DNA of 64,000 nt from Mycobacterium sp. IDR2000157661 (GCF_022317005.1 NZ_CP081006.1:4030001-4094000), one strand, 5' to 3'. Shown: positions 34,267 through 42,857, counted from the first letter of the stretch. The notes: generated from the sequence alone by a model not told the origin. Translations and numbers: made by a program.

Positions 34267-35481
34267 TCAGGGCAGCACGACGTCCAGTCGCTCCCATCCC
34301 CGCACGGTCGACGTGGGCGCCAGCCTGGCGGTGTCGGTGTCGACATCCCACTCGGGCCACCGGTTGAGCAACTCGTCGAGCGCGACCCGTCCTTCGAGTC
34401 GGGCGAGGTTGGCGCCCAGACAGTAGTGCACCCCTTTGCCGAACGTGATGTGGCTGATGTTGTCGCGGTGGATGTCGAACGTGTCCGGGTTCGGGTAGCG
34501 CCGCGGATCGCGGTTGGCCGCCCCGAACATCAACAACATCGCGCCGCCTGCCGGCACGGTGCGGCCGTGGGCCTCGAAATCCGTCGTGACCAGGCGGGCC
34601 ACATTGTGACCGGTCGGCTCGAAGCGCAATGTCTCATCGACCGCCCGGGGCAGCAGCGATCGATCCCGCACCACCTCGCGGCGCTGGTCGGGATGCTCGG
34701 CGAGCACCTTGGCCAGCCAGCCGATGAGCCGCCCGGTGGTCTCGTTGCCTGCGCCCGCGACGACCTGCGTGTAGTGCAGCACCTCCTTGCGGGTGAGCTT
34801 GCGCGTCACCCCGCTCTCATCGGTGAACTCGACATTGAGCAGTGCGGTCATCAGATCGTCAGAGGGGTTCTTGGCGCGCCAGTCGACGTACTCGGCGTAG
34901 ATGCTGCCGTCGGCGATCTTGTCGGCCCGCACCACCTTCATCGGCGAACCGGGTTTGGTGCGCAGGCTCGCGTCATTGGCGTCGCGCACCGACACCTGCT
35001 CGGACTCCGGGATTCCGAGCAGCATGCCGATCACCCGCATCGGCATCATGGCCGCCAGCTCGGCGATGATGTCGAACCGGTCGCGGCCCACCAGCGGGTC
35101 GAGACAGTTGATGCAGTACTGCCGGATCTGGTCCTCGATCGCCGCCATCCGGCGTGGGGTGAACACGCGCGACATGAGGCCGCGCAGCATGGTGTGGACG
35201 GGCGGATCCTGCATCATCATCACGCCCTTGGGCATGTCGAACTCCGACTGGATGAGCTCGAGGATGTCGCCTCGGCTGTTGGAGAAGGTCTGCCAGTCGA
35301 GCAGCGCACGCTCGACGTCCTCATGGCGGGAGAGTGCCCAGAAGTCGTACTGCTGGTTGTAGTAGAGCGGGGCTTCCTCGCGCAGGCGGGCGTACGTCGG
35401 GTACGGGTCGGCGACGATGTCCACCCGATACGGGTCGTAGTAGACGGCGCTGTCGGTGGCACTGTGCGGGCGGACGGTCAT
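34267..35481 (-). CDS. Cytochrome P450
   Basis: A 404-aa P450. The I-helix motif is VAGAGNETTGRLIG near residue 240, the ExxR is ETLRFEP near 280, and the heme signature is ITFGKGVHYCLGANLARLEG with Cys near 350. ATG 35481 follows GGGAAGGAAAACC. The N-terminal in-frame extension to 35514 runs through a 12-bp tandem repeat and is unlikely to be translated. It is downstream of, and probably co-transcribed with, the mycofactocin-type SDR under the divergent TetR palindrome. The pairing suggests hydroxylation followed by alcohol oxidation of a xenobiotic or lipid. Confidence 0.92.
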   Translation of the reverse strand: MTVRPHSATDSAVYYDPYRVDIVADPYPTYARLREEAPLYYNQQYDFWALSRHEDVERALLDWQTFSNSRGDILELIQSEFDMPKGVMMMQDPPVHTMLRGLMSRVFTPRRMAAIEDQIRQYCINCLDPLVGRDRFDIIAELAAMMPMRVIGMLLGIPESEQVSVRDANDASLRTKPGSPMKVVRADKIADGSIYAEYVDWRAKNPSDDLMTALLNVEFTDESGVTRKLTRKEVLHYTQVVAGAGNETTGRLIGWLAKVLAEHPDQRREVVRDRSLLPRAVDETLRFEPTGHNVARLVTTDFEAHGRTVPAGGAMLLMFGAANRDPRRYPNPDTFDIHRDNISHITFGKGVHYCLGANLARLEGRVALDELLNRWPEWDVDTDTARLAPTSTVRGWERLDVVLP

Positions 35482-35494
35482 GGTTTTCCTTCCC

Positions 35495-35530
35495 TGTTTC
35501 AAGCCCTGGTTCAAGCCCTATTTCAAGCAG
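35495..35530. repeat. Three tandem 12-bp units between SDR stop and P450 start
   Basis: Units TGTTTCAAGCCC, TGGTTCAAGCCC and TATTTCAAGCAG lie side by side. The first unit overlaps the SDR C-terminus (...GSCLK) and its TAG stop. Length and near-identity point to replication slippage; unit length is a multiple of three, so frame is kept. The array separates the SDR stop from the P450 ribosome-binding site. Confidence 0.8.
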
Positions 35531-36354
35531 CTGCCTGCGTCCACGGGCAGCGGAACACCGGTGACATATCGGGATTCGTCGGAGGCGAGGAACAGCACCG
35601 CGTTGCTGATGTCTTCGGCTTCCACCCACGGAATCGGCAGCATGTGGAAGCCGCGGCAGATCGGCGCGAGGTCGTCCGGGCCGGGGTTGTCCAGGTCCGG
35701 CCGGAACATCCGATAGGTCTGGTCGTTCATCAGCAGCGGAGTGTTCACGTGCGTGGGATGCACGGAGTTCACCCGGATCGAGTGCTGCCCTAGTTCGACG
35801 GCGAACGTCCGCATCAACCCGACGACGCCGTGCTTGGCCGCGGTGTAGTGCCCGGTATGGGGGTAGGCCTTGAGGCCGGCCACCGAACTGGTCAAGACGA
35901 TCGAGCCGCCGCGTCCTCCGGCGAGAAGGTGCGGGACACCCGATTTGACCGACTTCCACACCCCGCCGAGGTTGACGTCGATCATCTCCTGCCAGATGTC
36001 CTCGCGGATCTTGTGCAGTTTGGTGCCGACGGTGCCGATCCCGGCATTGGCGACGATGATGTCGAGCCGGCCGAGTTGTTCGACTCCGGCGTCGACGGCG
36101 GCCTTGAGCGCCTCGAAGTCGCAGACGTCGACCTCGGCGGTCACGATGCGTCGGTCGAGGTTCTTGACCAGGTCCGCGGTGTGCGCCAGGTCCTCGGGCG
36201 TCGAACCGTCCGCCGGCGAATCCGGGAAGGCGCGGCACACGTCCACGGCGATGATGTCGGCGCCCTCCTGCGCCAGCCGCACGGCGTGACTACGGCCCTG
36301 TCCGCGAGCCGCCCCGGTGACGAACGCGACTTTGCCCGCTACCCGACCTGCCAT
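35518..36354 (-). CDS. Mycofactocin-coupled-type SDR family oxidoreductase
   Basis: A 278-aa SDR. TGAARGQGRSHAVRLAQEGA is the N-terminal cofactor motif, with an inserted segment (FPDSPADGSTPEDLAHT) after the second strand that is typical of mycofactocin-coupled SDRs carrying non-exchangeable NAD. The catalytic region includes TSSVAG and YTAAKHG near residues 155-172. ATG 36354 has GAGGGGAG upstream and replaces a 14-residue extension that would run into the TetR operator. It oxidises an alcohol, likely made by the P450 in the same operon. Subgroup assignment is by motif resemblance. Confidence 0.88.
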   Translation of the reverse strand: MAGRVAGKVAFVTGAARGQGRSHAVRLAQEGADIIAVDVCRAFPDSPADGSTPEDLAHTADLVKNLDRRIVTAEVDVCDFEALKAAVDAGVEQLGRLDIIVANAGIGTVGTKLHKIREDIWQEMIDVNLGGVWKSVKSGVPHLLAGGRGGSIVLTSSVAGLKAYPHTGHYTAAKHGVVGLMRTFAVELGQHSIRVNSVHPTHVNTPLLMNDQTYRMFRPDLDNPGPDDLAPICRGFHMLPIPWVEAEDISNAVLFLASDESRYVTGVPLPVDAGSCLK

Positions 36355-36373
36355 CGACGCCGCTCCCCTCACT

Positions 36374-36393
36374 TGTTGGGCGATCGCCCAACA
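36374..36393. promoter_or_regulatory. Perfect 20-bp palindrome, probable TetR operator
   Basis: TGTTGGGCGATCGCCCAACA is self-complementary over all 20 bp and lies in the 53-bp gap between the divergent SDR (start 36354) and tetR (start 36408) genes. Its position would let the TetR protein repress both directions. Binding is not shown. Confidence 0.75.
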
Positions 36394-36407
36394 CATATGC
36401 TGGCGCC

Positions 36408-37004
36408 ATGTCTAGCAGCCCAGTTGAGGGCCGGTCAAGGGGTGGTCGCGAGTCGGCGACGCGGGCCGCGCTGATCGAAGCGACCGCCCAAGTCATGCTT
36501 GAAGAAGGCTACGCGGCGGCGACGTCTCGGCGGGTTGCAGCCAAGGCCGGCGTCAAGCCCGCGCTGGTGCACTACTACTTCCCGAGCATGGACGACCTGT
36601 TCCTGGCTGTCCTGCGTGCCGGCGCCGAGACGAACCTGGCCCGCCAGCGCGAAGCGGTGGCGACAGACCAACCGCTGCACGCCCTGTGGCAACTCAACAG
36701 CACCCACGGCGCCCGGTTGTTCATGGAGTTCATGGCGCTGGCCAATCACCGCAAAGCGATCCGCAGCGAGATCGCCGCATATGCCGAGCGCTTCGGCGCA
36801 GTGGAGGAAAGCGTGGTGGCGCTGGCGATGCGGGCCCACGGCGCCGACGTGGAGGCTTTTCCGCCGGTCGTGATGTCTATGATCGTCACGAGCCTGGCCC
36901 GTATCGTGCTGCTAGAACGCGGGCTCGGCATCACCCGTGGTCACGCTGAGGCCGAAGCTTTCGTCGAGCACTATCTGGAGCGATTCGAACTCACCGCGGG
37001 GTGA
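36408..37004 (+). CDS. TetR-family transcriptional regulator
   Basis: A 198-aa regulator. The N-terminal helix-turn-helix spans residues 15-60 (ATSRRVAAKAGVKPALVHYYF), the rest is helical ligand domain. Divergently oriented from the SDR-P450 operon with a perfect palindrome between the starts, which is the usual autoregulated local-repressor layout. The inducer is probably a substrate of the SDR or P450. The mmpS-mmpL genes follow after 166 bp in the same direction, so read-through control of those is possible but unproven. Confidence 0.93.
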   Translation: MSSSPVEGRSRGGRESATRAALIEATAQVMLEEGYAAATSRRVAAKAGVKPALVHYYFPSMDDLFLAVLRAGAETNLARQREAVATDQPLHALWQLNSTHGARLFMEFMALANHRKAIRSEIAAYAERFGAVEESVVALAMRAHGADVEAFPPVVMSMIVTSLARIVLLERGLGITRGHAEAEAFVEHYLERFELTAG

Positions 37005-37053
37005 CCCGGATCACACGGCCGCGGTCGTGGTGACCAGCAGCACGATGACTTGA

Positions 37054-37095
37054 GCTAACCTATCGCTCAGTGAGAAGTTATACGGGCTAACTTAA
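37054..37095. promoter_or_regulatory. Two GCTAACYTA half-sites upstream of mmpS (possible IdeR-like)
   Basis: GCTAACCTA (37054-37062) and GGCTAACTTAA (37085-37095) resemble the right half of the mycobacterial IdeR box consensus, and are the only AT-rich feature of the tetR-mmpS gap. The left halves match poorly, about 11-12 of 19 positions overall. They may be weak iron boxes or unrelated promoter sequence. Confidence 0.25.
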
Positions 37096-37170
37096 GCACA
37101 GCTGAATCGCGGCGGATACGAAAACTCGAGGGCGCAAGTACATGGGTGGCATTGGGTCGGGGCGGTCGGA

Positions 37171-37599
37171 GTGATCCGAGTCGCCAGAAAAGTGTGGATC
37201 CCGCTCGTCATCGTGCTCGTGGTGGCCATCGCCGGCTTCACCGTTCACCGGATTCGCACCTTCTTCGGTGCCGAGGGCATCATCACCACCCCCAAGGTGT
37301 TCGCGGAGGATCCCGAACCGTTCGACCCGAAGGTCATCCGCTACGAGATCTTCGGCACCGGTTCCTACGCCGACATCAACTATCTCGATCTCGACGCCCG
37401 GCCGCAGCGCGTTGACGGGGCCGCGCTTCCCTGGTCGTTGACGCTGCAGACGACGGCACCCTCGGCCGCTCCCAACATCGTGGCCCAGGGCGACGGCGGC
37501 AGCATCACCTGCCGGATCACCGTCGATGACGTAGTCAAGGACGAAAGAACCTCCACGGGCGTGAACGCTCAGACCTTCTGCTTTGTGAAGTCCGCATGA
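37171..37599 (+). CDS. MmpS-family membrane-anchored accessory protein
   Basis: A 142-aa MmpS. One N-terminal membrane helix (VWIPLVIVLVVAIAGFTVH) is followed by an extracytoplasmic beta-rich domain with VIRYEIFGTGSYADINYLD and a C-terminal Cys pair (SITCRITVDD and TFCFVKSA). MmpS proteins work with a partner MmpL in export of lipids, siderophores or drugs; MmpS4/S5 with L4/L5 export carboxymycobactin and mycobactin in M. tuberculosis (established knowledge). GTG 37171; it overlaps the mmpL start (ATGA), so the two are co-translated. Confidence 0.92.
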   Translation: MIRVARKVWIPLVIVLVVAIAGFTVHRIRTFFGAEGIITTPKVFAEDPEPFDPKVIRYEIFGTGSYADINYLDLDARPQRVDGAALPWSLTLQTTAPSAAPNIVAQGDGGSITCRITVDDVVKDERTSTGVNAQTFCFVKSA

Positions 37600-40502
37600 G
37601 CATTCCGACGAACGAAGCCCCCACCGACGCCTTCCCGCCCGCCCGGCACGCCAAGCGGCCGTTCGTGCCGCGCATGATCCGCATCTTCGCGGTCCCCATC
37701 ATCATCGGCTGGATCGCGCTCATCGCGGTGCTCAACGTCGTCGTGCCGCAGCTGGAAACGGTCGGGCAGATGCGCGCGGTGTCGATGAGCCCCGAGTCGG
37801 CCCCGTCGATGATCGCGATGAAGCGCGTCGGCCAGGTCTTCGAGGAGTACGACTCCGACAGCTCGGCGATGGTCATCCTCGAGGGTCAACAGCCGCTCGG
37901 TGAGGATGCTCGCGCCTTCTACGACCAGATGGTCGACAGGCTCGAGGCCGACACCAAGCACGTTCAGAGCGTGCAGGACATGTGGAGCGATCCGCTGACG
38001 GCGGCAGGCGCGCAGAGCAACGACGGCAAGGCCGCCTACGTTCAGGTGTACCTGTCCGGCAACCAGGGCGAGGCGCTGGCCAACGAGTCCGTCGAGTCCG
38101 TCCAGGACATCGTCAGCAGCCTGCAACCGCCGCCAGGGGTCAAGGCCTACGTGACCGGCCCCGCGGCACTTGCCGCCGATCAGCACATCGCCGGCGACCG
38201 CAGCATGCGGATGATCGAGGCGCTCACCTTCACGGTGATCATCGTGATGCTGCTGCTGGTCTACCGGTCCCTCGTCACGGTGGTGCTGACGCTGGTGATG
38301 GTGGTGCTGCAGTTGGCCGCGGCGCGAGGCGTGGTGGCGTTCCTCGGCTTCCACGAGATCATCGGCCTGTCGACATTCGCGACCAACCTGTTGGTGACGC
38401 TGGCGATCGCGGCGGGCACCGACTATGCGATCTTCTTGATCGGCCGGTACCAGGAGGCGCGCGAGGCCGGCGAGGACCGCGAGTCGGCGTTTTACACGAT
38501 GTACCACGGCACCGCCCACGTGGTGCTCGGCTCGGGACTCACCATCGCCGGCGCGACGTTCTGCCTGAGTTTCACCAGGCTGCCCTACTTCCAGTCGTTG
38601 GGTGTGCCGCTGGCCATCGGCATGACGGTCGGTGTGCTGGCCGCGCTCACGCTCAGCGCGGCGATCATCGCCACGGCCAGCCGGTTCGGCAAGCTCCTCG
38701 AGCCCAAGCGGGCGATGCGGGTGCGTGGTTGGCGCAAGATAGGCGCCGCCGTCGTGCGCTGGCCCGGCCCCATCCTGGTCGCGACCATCGCGCTGTCGCT
38801 GGTCGGTCTGTTGACCCTGCCCGGCTACCGAACCAACTACAACGACCGCAACTACCTGCCCGCCGACCTGCCCGCGAACGAGGGCTACGCGGCCGCCGAC
38901 CGGCATTTCTCGCCTGCCCGGATGAACCCCGAACTGCTGATGATCGAGAGCGATCACGACCTGCGCAACCCGGCGGACTTTCTGGTCATCGACAAGATCG
39001 CCAAACAGGTGTTCCGGGTGCCGGGGATCTCGCGGGTGCAGGCCATCACCCGCCCCGACGGCAAACCGATCGAGCACACCTCCATTCCGTTCCAGATCAG
39101 CATGCAGGGCACCACCCAGCAGATGAACCAGAAGTATCTTCAGGACCGGATGGCCGACATGCTCGTGCAGGCCGACGAGATGTCCAAGACCATCGAGAAC
39201 ATGGAGCGGATGTCGGCGCTCACCAAGGAGATGGCGGCCACGACGCACAGCATGGTCGCCAAGATGACGGACATGACCGTCGACGTGGCCGAATTGCGGG
39301 ACCACATCGCCGATTTCGACGACTTCTTCCGGCCGATCCGCAACTACTTCTATTGGGAGCCGCACTGCTACAACATCCCGATCTGCTGGGCGTTCCGGTC
39401 GGTGTTCGACACCCTCGACGGCATCAACACGATGACCGACGACATCCAGAACCTGTTGCCCGACATGCAGCGACTCGATCAGCTGATGCCGCAGATGGTC
39501 ACGCTGATGCCGCCGATGATCGACACGATGAAGACGATGCGCACCATGATGCTGACCATGTATGCCACCCAGAAGGGCATGCAGGACCAAATGGCTGCGA
39601 TGCAGGAGAACTCGACTGCCATGGGCGATGCGTTCGACGCGTCGATGAACGACGACTCGTTCTACCTCCCGCCGGAGGTCTTCGAGAACGAGGAGTTCAA
39701 GAAGGGCATGGAGAACTTCATCTCCCCCGACGGAAAGTCGGTGCGCTTCATCATCAGTCACGACGACGACCCGATGACACCCGAGGGCATCGCCAAGATC
39801 GAGGACATCAAGCAGGCCGCCAAGGAAGCCGTCAAGGGCACACCGCTGGAGGGTTCGAAGATCTATCTGGCCGGCACCGCGGCCGTCTTCAAGGACATGG
39901 CCGACGGAAGCCTCTACGACCTGCTGATCGCCGCGATCGCCTCGCTGGGACTGATCTTCATCATCATGTTGCTCATCACCCGAAGTGTGGTGGCGTCGGC
40001 GGTCATCGTCGGCACGGTGGTGCTCTCGCTCGGCGCCTCGTTCGGCCTGTCGATCCTGTTGTGGCAGCACCTGCTGGGCATCGAACTGCACTGGATGGTG
40101 ATGGCAATGGCGGTGATCGTGCTGCTGGCCGTCGGCGCGGATTACAACCTGCTGCTGGTGTCGCGGTTGAAAGAGGAACTGCACGCCGGCATCAACACCG
40201 GCATCATCCGCGCGATGGGCGGCAGTGGTTCGGTGGTGACCTCGGCCGGCCTGGTCTTCGCGTTCACGATGATGTCGATGGCCGTCAGCGAACTCACCGT
40301 GATCGGCCAGGTCGGCACCACCATCGGTTTGGGTCTGCTGTTCGACACGCTGGTGATCCGGGCGTTCATGACACCGGCCATCGCGGCGCTTATGGGCAAG
40401 TGGTTCTGGTGGCCCCAGCGGGTGCGTGAACGACCAGTGCCCGTACCGTGGCCCAAGCCGCGGCAGATGACGCCGGCAGGTCCGAAGGGAGGCCAATCAT
40501 GA
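37596..40502 (+). CDS. MmpL-family RND transporter (MmpL4/L5-like)
   Basis: A 968-aa RND-type inner-membrane exporter with about 12 membrane helices. The two proton-relay Asp-Tyr pairs are visible in GTDYAIFLIGRYQEAR (near residue 275) and GADYNLLLVSRLKEE (near residue 848). The second extracytoplasmic loop (about 500-680) is a Met-rich coiled coil (ADEMSKTIENMERMSALTKE), the MmpL4/L5 hallmark, followed by WEPHCYNIPICWAF with two Cys. It forms one operon with mmpS and two exported proteins. The substrate could be a siderophore, a lipid or a drug-like compound; not decidable here. Confidence 0.95.
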   Translation: MSIPTNEAPTDAFPPARHAKRPFVPRMIRIFAVPIIIGWIALIAVLNVVVPQLETVGQMRAVSMSPESAPSMIAMKRVGQVFEEYDSDSSAMVILEGQQPLGEDARAFYDQMVDRLEADTKHVQSVQDMWSDPLTAAGAQSNDGKAAYVQVYLSGNQGEALANESVESVQDIVSSLQPPPGVKAYVTGPAALAADQHIAGDRSMRMIEALTFTVIIVMLLLVYRSLVTVVLTLVMVVLQLAAARGVVAFLGFHEIIGLSTFATNLLVTLAIAAGTDYAIFLIGRYQEAREAGEDRESAFYTMYHGTAHVVLGSGLTIAGATFCLSFTRLPYFQSLGVPLAIGMTVGVLAALTLSAAIIATASRFGKLLEPKRAMRVRGWRKIGAAVVRWPGPILVATIALSLVGLLTLPGYRTNYNDRNYLPADLPANEGYAAADRHFSPARMNPELLMIESDHDLRNPADFLVIDKIAKQVFRVPGISRVQAITRPDGKPIEHTSIPFQISMQGTTQQMNQKYLQDRMADMLVQADEMSKTIENMERMSALTKEMAATTHSMVAKMTDMTVDVAELRDHIADFDDFFRPIRNYFYWEPHCYNIPICWAFRSVFDTLDGINTMTDDIQNLLPDMQRLDQLMPQMVTLMPPMIDTMKTMRTMMLTMYATQKGMQDQMAAMQENSTAMGDAFDASMNDDSFYLPPEVFENEEFKKGMENFISPDGKSVRFIISHDDDPMTPEGIAKIEDIKQAAKEAVKGTPLEGSKIYLAGTAAVFKDMADGSLYDLLIAAIASLGLIFIIMLLITRSVVASAVIVGTVVLSLGASFGLSILLWQHLLGIELHWMVMAMAVIVLLAVGADYNLLLVSRLKEELHAGINTGIIRAMGGSGSVVTSAGLVFAFTMMSMAVSELTVIGQVGTTIGLGLLFDTLVIRAFMTPAIAALMGKWFWWPQRVRERPVPVPWPKPRQMTPAGPKGGQS

Positions 40503-40825
40503 CTCGTGTGATCGCCGGAATAGCCTCTCTGGCAGCAGCTTTGGTGTTCGCGGTCCCGGCGCAAGCCGATCCGGACACCGACTTCGCCAACGAGTTGCAC
40601 ACATACGGCATATACGGGCAGAAGGACTTCAACGCCTGGATCGGCAAGATCACCTGCAAGCGGCAGCGCAACGGCCTCGACACGAGCGCCCACGAGTCGG
40701 CGCAGTTCATCCAGCATCAGCTGCAGCGCAGTCAGAACAGCACCGAGCAGGCCTATCAATTCCTGGCCGCCGCGCTGCGCTACTACTGCCCCGACCTGAC
40801 GCCGATACTCGACCAGGCGCGATAG
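40499..40825 (+). CDS. DUF732-like exported protein
   Basis: A 108-aa protein with a cleavable signal peptide (RVIAGIASLAAALVFAVPAQA, cleavage near residue 24). The mature helical domain has one N-terminal-side Cys (GKITCKRQRNG) and one C-terminal-side Cys (RYYCPDLTP) probably joined by a disulphide. The architecture fits the mycobacterial DUF732 exported family. ATGA overlap with the mmpL stop puts it in the mmpS-mmpL operon, so it may be a periplasmic partner of that exporter. Confidence 0.85.
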   Translation: MTRVIAGIASLAAALVFAVPAQADPDTDFANELHTYGIYGQKDFNAWIGKITCKRQRNGLDTSAHESAQFIQHQLQRSQNSTEQAYQFLAAALRYYCPDLTPILDQAR

Positions 40826-40838
40826 CGAGGAGTGAAAA

Positions 40839-41288
40839 GTGTTACGTAGAGCAGGCATAGGGTTGGCCGCCTCCGGCTGCGCGGCGATGATGCTCCTGGC
40901 GAGCCCCGGCGTCGCGGCCGCCGATGCCACCGACGACTATCCGATCCCGAACCGCATCCTGAAGACGACATGCACCGTCGACCAGTACATGGCGGCGGTG
41001 CGCGACACCGACCCGGTGTACTACGAGCGCTACATGATCGACTACAAGAACAAGCCGCCCGAGGTGCAGCAGGGCGCCCGTGACCGCATCTACTGGTTCT
41101 TCTCGATGGATTACGCCGGCCGGCGGGAATACTCCGAGAAGACGGCGACCGACGCCTTCTACGAGCAGATGGCGTGGCGGTGGCCCAACTGGGCGAAGCT
41201 GTTCTTCAACAACAAGGGCGTCGCCGCGCACGGCACCGATGTCTGCATGAACTACCCGGTCAGCGACCCCTCAGTCTGGACCTGGTAG
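40839..41288 (+). CDS. Exported DUF5078-like protein
   Basis: A 149-aa protein with a signal peptide (LAASGCAAMMLLASPGVAAA, cleavage near residue 28). The mature part is rich in aromatic residues (YYERYMIDY, RIYWFFSMDYAGRREY, WRWPNWAKLFF) and has two Cys (LKTTCTVDQY and DVCMNYPV). It resembles mycobacterial exported proteins annotated DUF5078, a low-information name. GTG 40839, 13 bp after the DUF732-like gene; last gene of the mmpS-mmpL operon. Confidence 0.83.
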   Translation: MLRRAGIGLAASGCAAMMLLASPGVAAADATDDYPIPNRILKTTCTVDQYMAAVRDTDPVYYERYMIDYKNKPPEVQQGARDRIYWFFSMDYAGRREYSEKTATDAFYEQMAWRWPNWAKLFFNNKGVAAHGTDVCMNYPVSDPSVWTW

Positions 41289-41304
41289 TCGAGCGGACGA
41301 CTAC
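41285..41304. terminator. Perfect 7-bp stem hairpin spanning two convergent stop codons
   Basis: Arms GTAGTCG (41285-41291) and CGACTAC (41298-41304) with a 6-base loop. The left arm contains the TAG stop of the DUF5078-like gene and the right arm contains the stop of the convergent minus-strand gene, so both transcripts end in the same stem. No U-tract follows, so bidirectional termination is possible but not certain. Confidence 0.4.
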
Positions 41305-42599
41305 GGCAGTCCGCCCAAGATCGGGCTGAGCGTTGCGGTAAGCGGATCCTGCGGAAGAGGATTCGCCGGGGTGGCCGGACCGGCCGGCCCCGGTGCCGAA
41401 CCCGAAGGCCCCGGCAGCGACATCGCGGTCTGCGCGCCGTGCGACGCAGGCGCCGCAGCGGCTGGTTGAACGGTGACCGGTGCCGGTGCGACCGCGACCG
41501 GTTGCGCCTCGACCGCCTCGGCCGCCGCTTCGACCGGCGCCTCGACCGCCTCGACCGGCGCCTCGACGGCAGGGACGAGCGGTTCGGTCATCGGTTCCGT
41601 GACTACATCGGGAACGACCTCCGGCGCCGCCACCGGTGCTGTGGCGACGACCGGCGAGGCAGGCCTGGCAGTCAGGGCCCGGGGCGACGGGACGGCGTGC
41701 ACGCTGATCGCCGAAGTCGACGTGTCCGCGGCGGGCGCGAGGTCGGACGTGCCGGCGGTCGTCCAGTTCTGTGAGTCCGCGGGTTCGGACGGCCCGGCCG
41801 GTTCCGGGCCGACGGCGAACAACGCGAACGCGGCCGCTGCCAGGACTATGGCGGCGCGGGAGCGCGGCCCGAAGCGGTACCGGCGTGCCTGCCGATATCG
41901 GGTGCGGACCGTTGTGAGTTTCCCGACCGCCGACACCGCCGGTGCTTCTGCCGTCTTCAGCGCGGCTCCCCGCGCGAGCGCCAGCTGCGCGTCGTCTGAT
42001 GCGACGACCGGAACGTGGAGCCCCTCTTCCAGCGGACCGGCGATCAGCTCGAGGTCACCGCGCGATCCGATCAGAAGCAGGCTCTGCGGCTCGGCGCGCA
42101 TCTTGTCGAACGACTCGCTCAACCAGCGGCCGAGGCCGTCGGCGCTGTCGCGCATCTGGGTACGCGCCGTGCGGGCGGTGTCGTCGAGGACCGACGCGAC
42201 GGTGACCGCCGCGGACTCCACCACACACACCGCGCACCGGTCCAAGCCAAGGTCCCGGCCGTAGGTTCCAGCCCAGACGCGGGCGGCTTCCGGCAGCGGT
42301 ACTGGGCACACCGTCTCGAAACCCATGTCGGCCAGCGATGTCAACAACAGTGCGGCCTTTGCCTCCACGTCTTTGGTCCAGGTCACCGCGGCGGTGATCA
42401 CTTCATGACCGCTGGCGGCCGCGATGGCCTGAGCACCGCGTACCGCCGACTCGTGCCTGGTGATATCCCCGTCGGTCACCGTGTCCCCGACGACGTCGAA
42501 GTGGTCATGGTCCAGGGTGGTGGCGTCGGCCGTGGGGTCGTCCAGCAGGACCCAGCTGACACTGTTCGATGTCATCGACAGTCCCAACACCGTCTTCAT
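41301..42599 (-). CDS. DUF7159-like membrane protein with actin/ASKHA-like N-terminal domain
   Basis: A 432-aa protein. Residues 1-230 resemble a mycobacterial family (MKTVLGLSMTSNSVSWVLLD at the start, CAVCVVESAAVTVASV near 145, SLLLIGSRGDLELIAGPLEE near 175) whose strand pattern looks like a degenerate ATPase (ASKHA) fold. A membrane helix follows near 250-268 (AAIVLAAAAFALFAVG), then a long Pro/Ala/Val-rich extracytoplasmic tail with repeated VEAPVEA units. Function unknown; cell-envelope associated. ATG 42599; divergent from the zinc-finger gene across a 258-bp gap. Confidence 0.8.
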   Translation of the reverse strand: MKTVLGLSMTSNSVSWVLLDDPTADATTLDHDHFDVVGDTVTDGDITRHESAVRGAQAIAAASGHEVITAAVTWTKDVEAKAALLLTSLADMGFETVCPVPLPEAARVWAGTYGRDLGLDRCAVCVVESAAVTVASVLDDTARTARTQMRDSADGLGRWLSESFDKMRAEPQSLLLIGSRGDLELIAGPLEEGLHVPVVASDDAQLALARGAALKTAEAPAVSAVGKLTTVRTRYRQARRYRFGPRSRAAIVLAAAAFALFAVGPEPAGPSEPADSQNWTTAGTSDLAPAADTSTSAISVHAVPSPRALTARPASPVVATAPVAAPEVVPDVVTEPMTEPLVPAVEAPVEAVEAPVEAAAEAVEAQPVAVAPAPVTVQPAAAAPASHGAQTAMSLPGPSGSAPGPAGPATPANPLPQDPLTATLSPILGGLP

Positions 42600-42835
42600 G
42601 CTGCCTACCTTCGTCGAGCCGTCGGATCCGGCTAGCAGTCAGCTGACCGACATAGTTTGCTCTTGGCCTCGTCACACGTCGAAGAAGCCACGTTCTTTTC
42701 GCTTGAACGGTTATCGGCTTCCTGCGACCAGTGTTACAGGAGGTACTCGTCTGGCGATCGGAATGTGATGGGCGGTGTTTTACGCCGAGCAGGAGCGCAG
42801 GTCAGCGCCGCAGTAAATGTGACGTAACAGTTATC

Positions 42836-42848
42836 CGTAACGGTTACG
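42836..42848. promoter_or_regulatory. CGTAAC-G-GTTACG inverted repeat upstream of the zinc-finger gene
   Basis: Two 6-bp arms with a one-base centre, ending 9 bp before the ATG at 42858. A related GTAAC copy precedes it and GCTTACGG follows. This may be an operator or part of the promoter of the zinc-finger gene; the position near the start codon suits autorepression. Confidence 0.45.
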
Positions 42849-42857
42849 CTTACGGCC

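Noticed and set aside
37569..40496. 975-aa open frame on the minus strand across the mmpL gene
   Set aside because: It is the antisense shadow of a strongly supported MmpL gene: no known domain, extreme His/Arg/Asp content and no ribosome site; typical of long antisense frames in GC-rich genomes.
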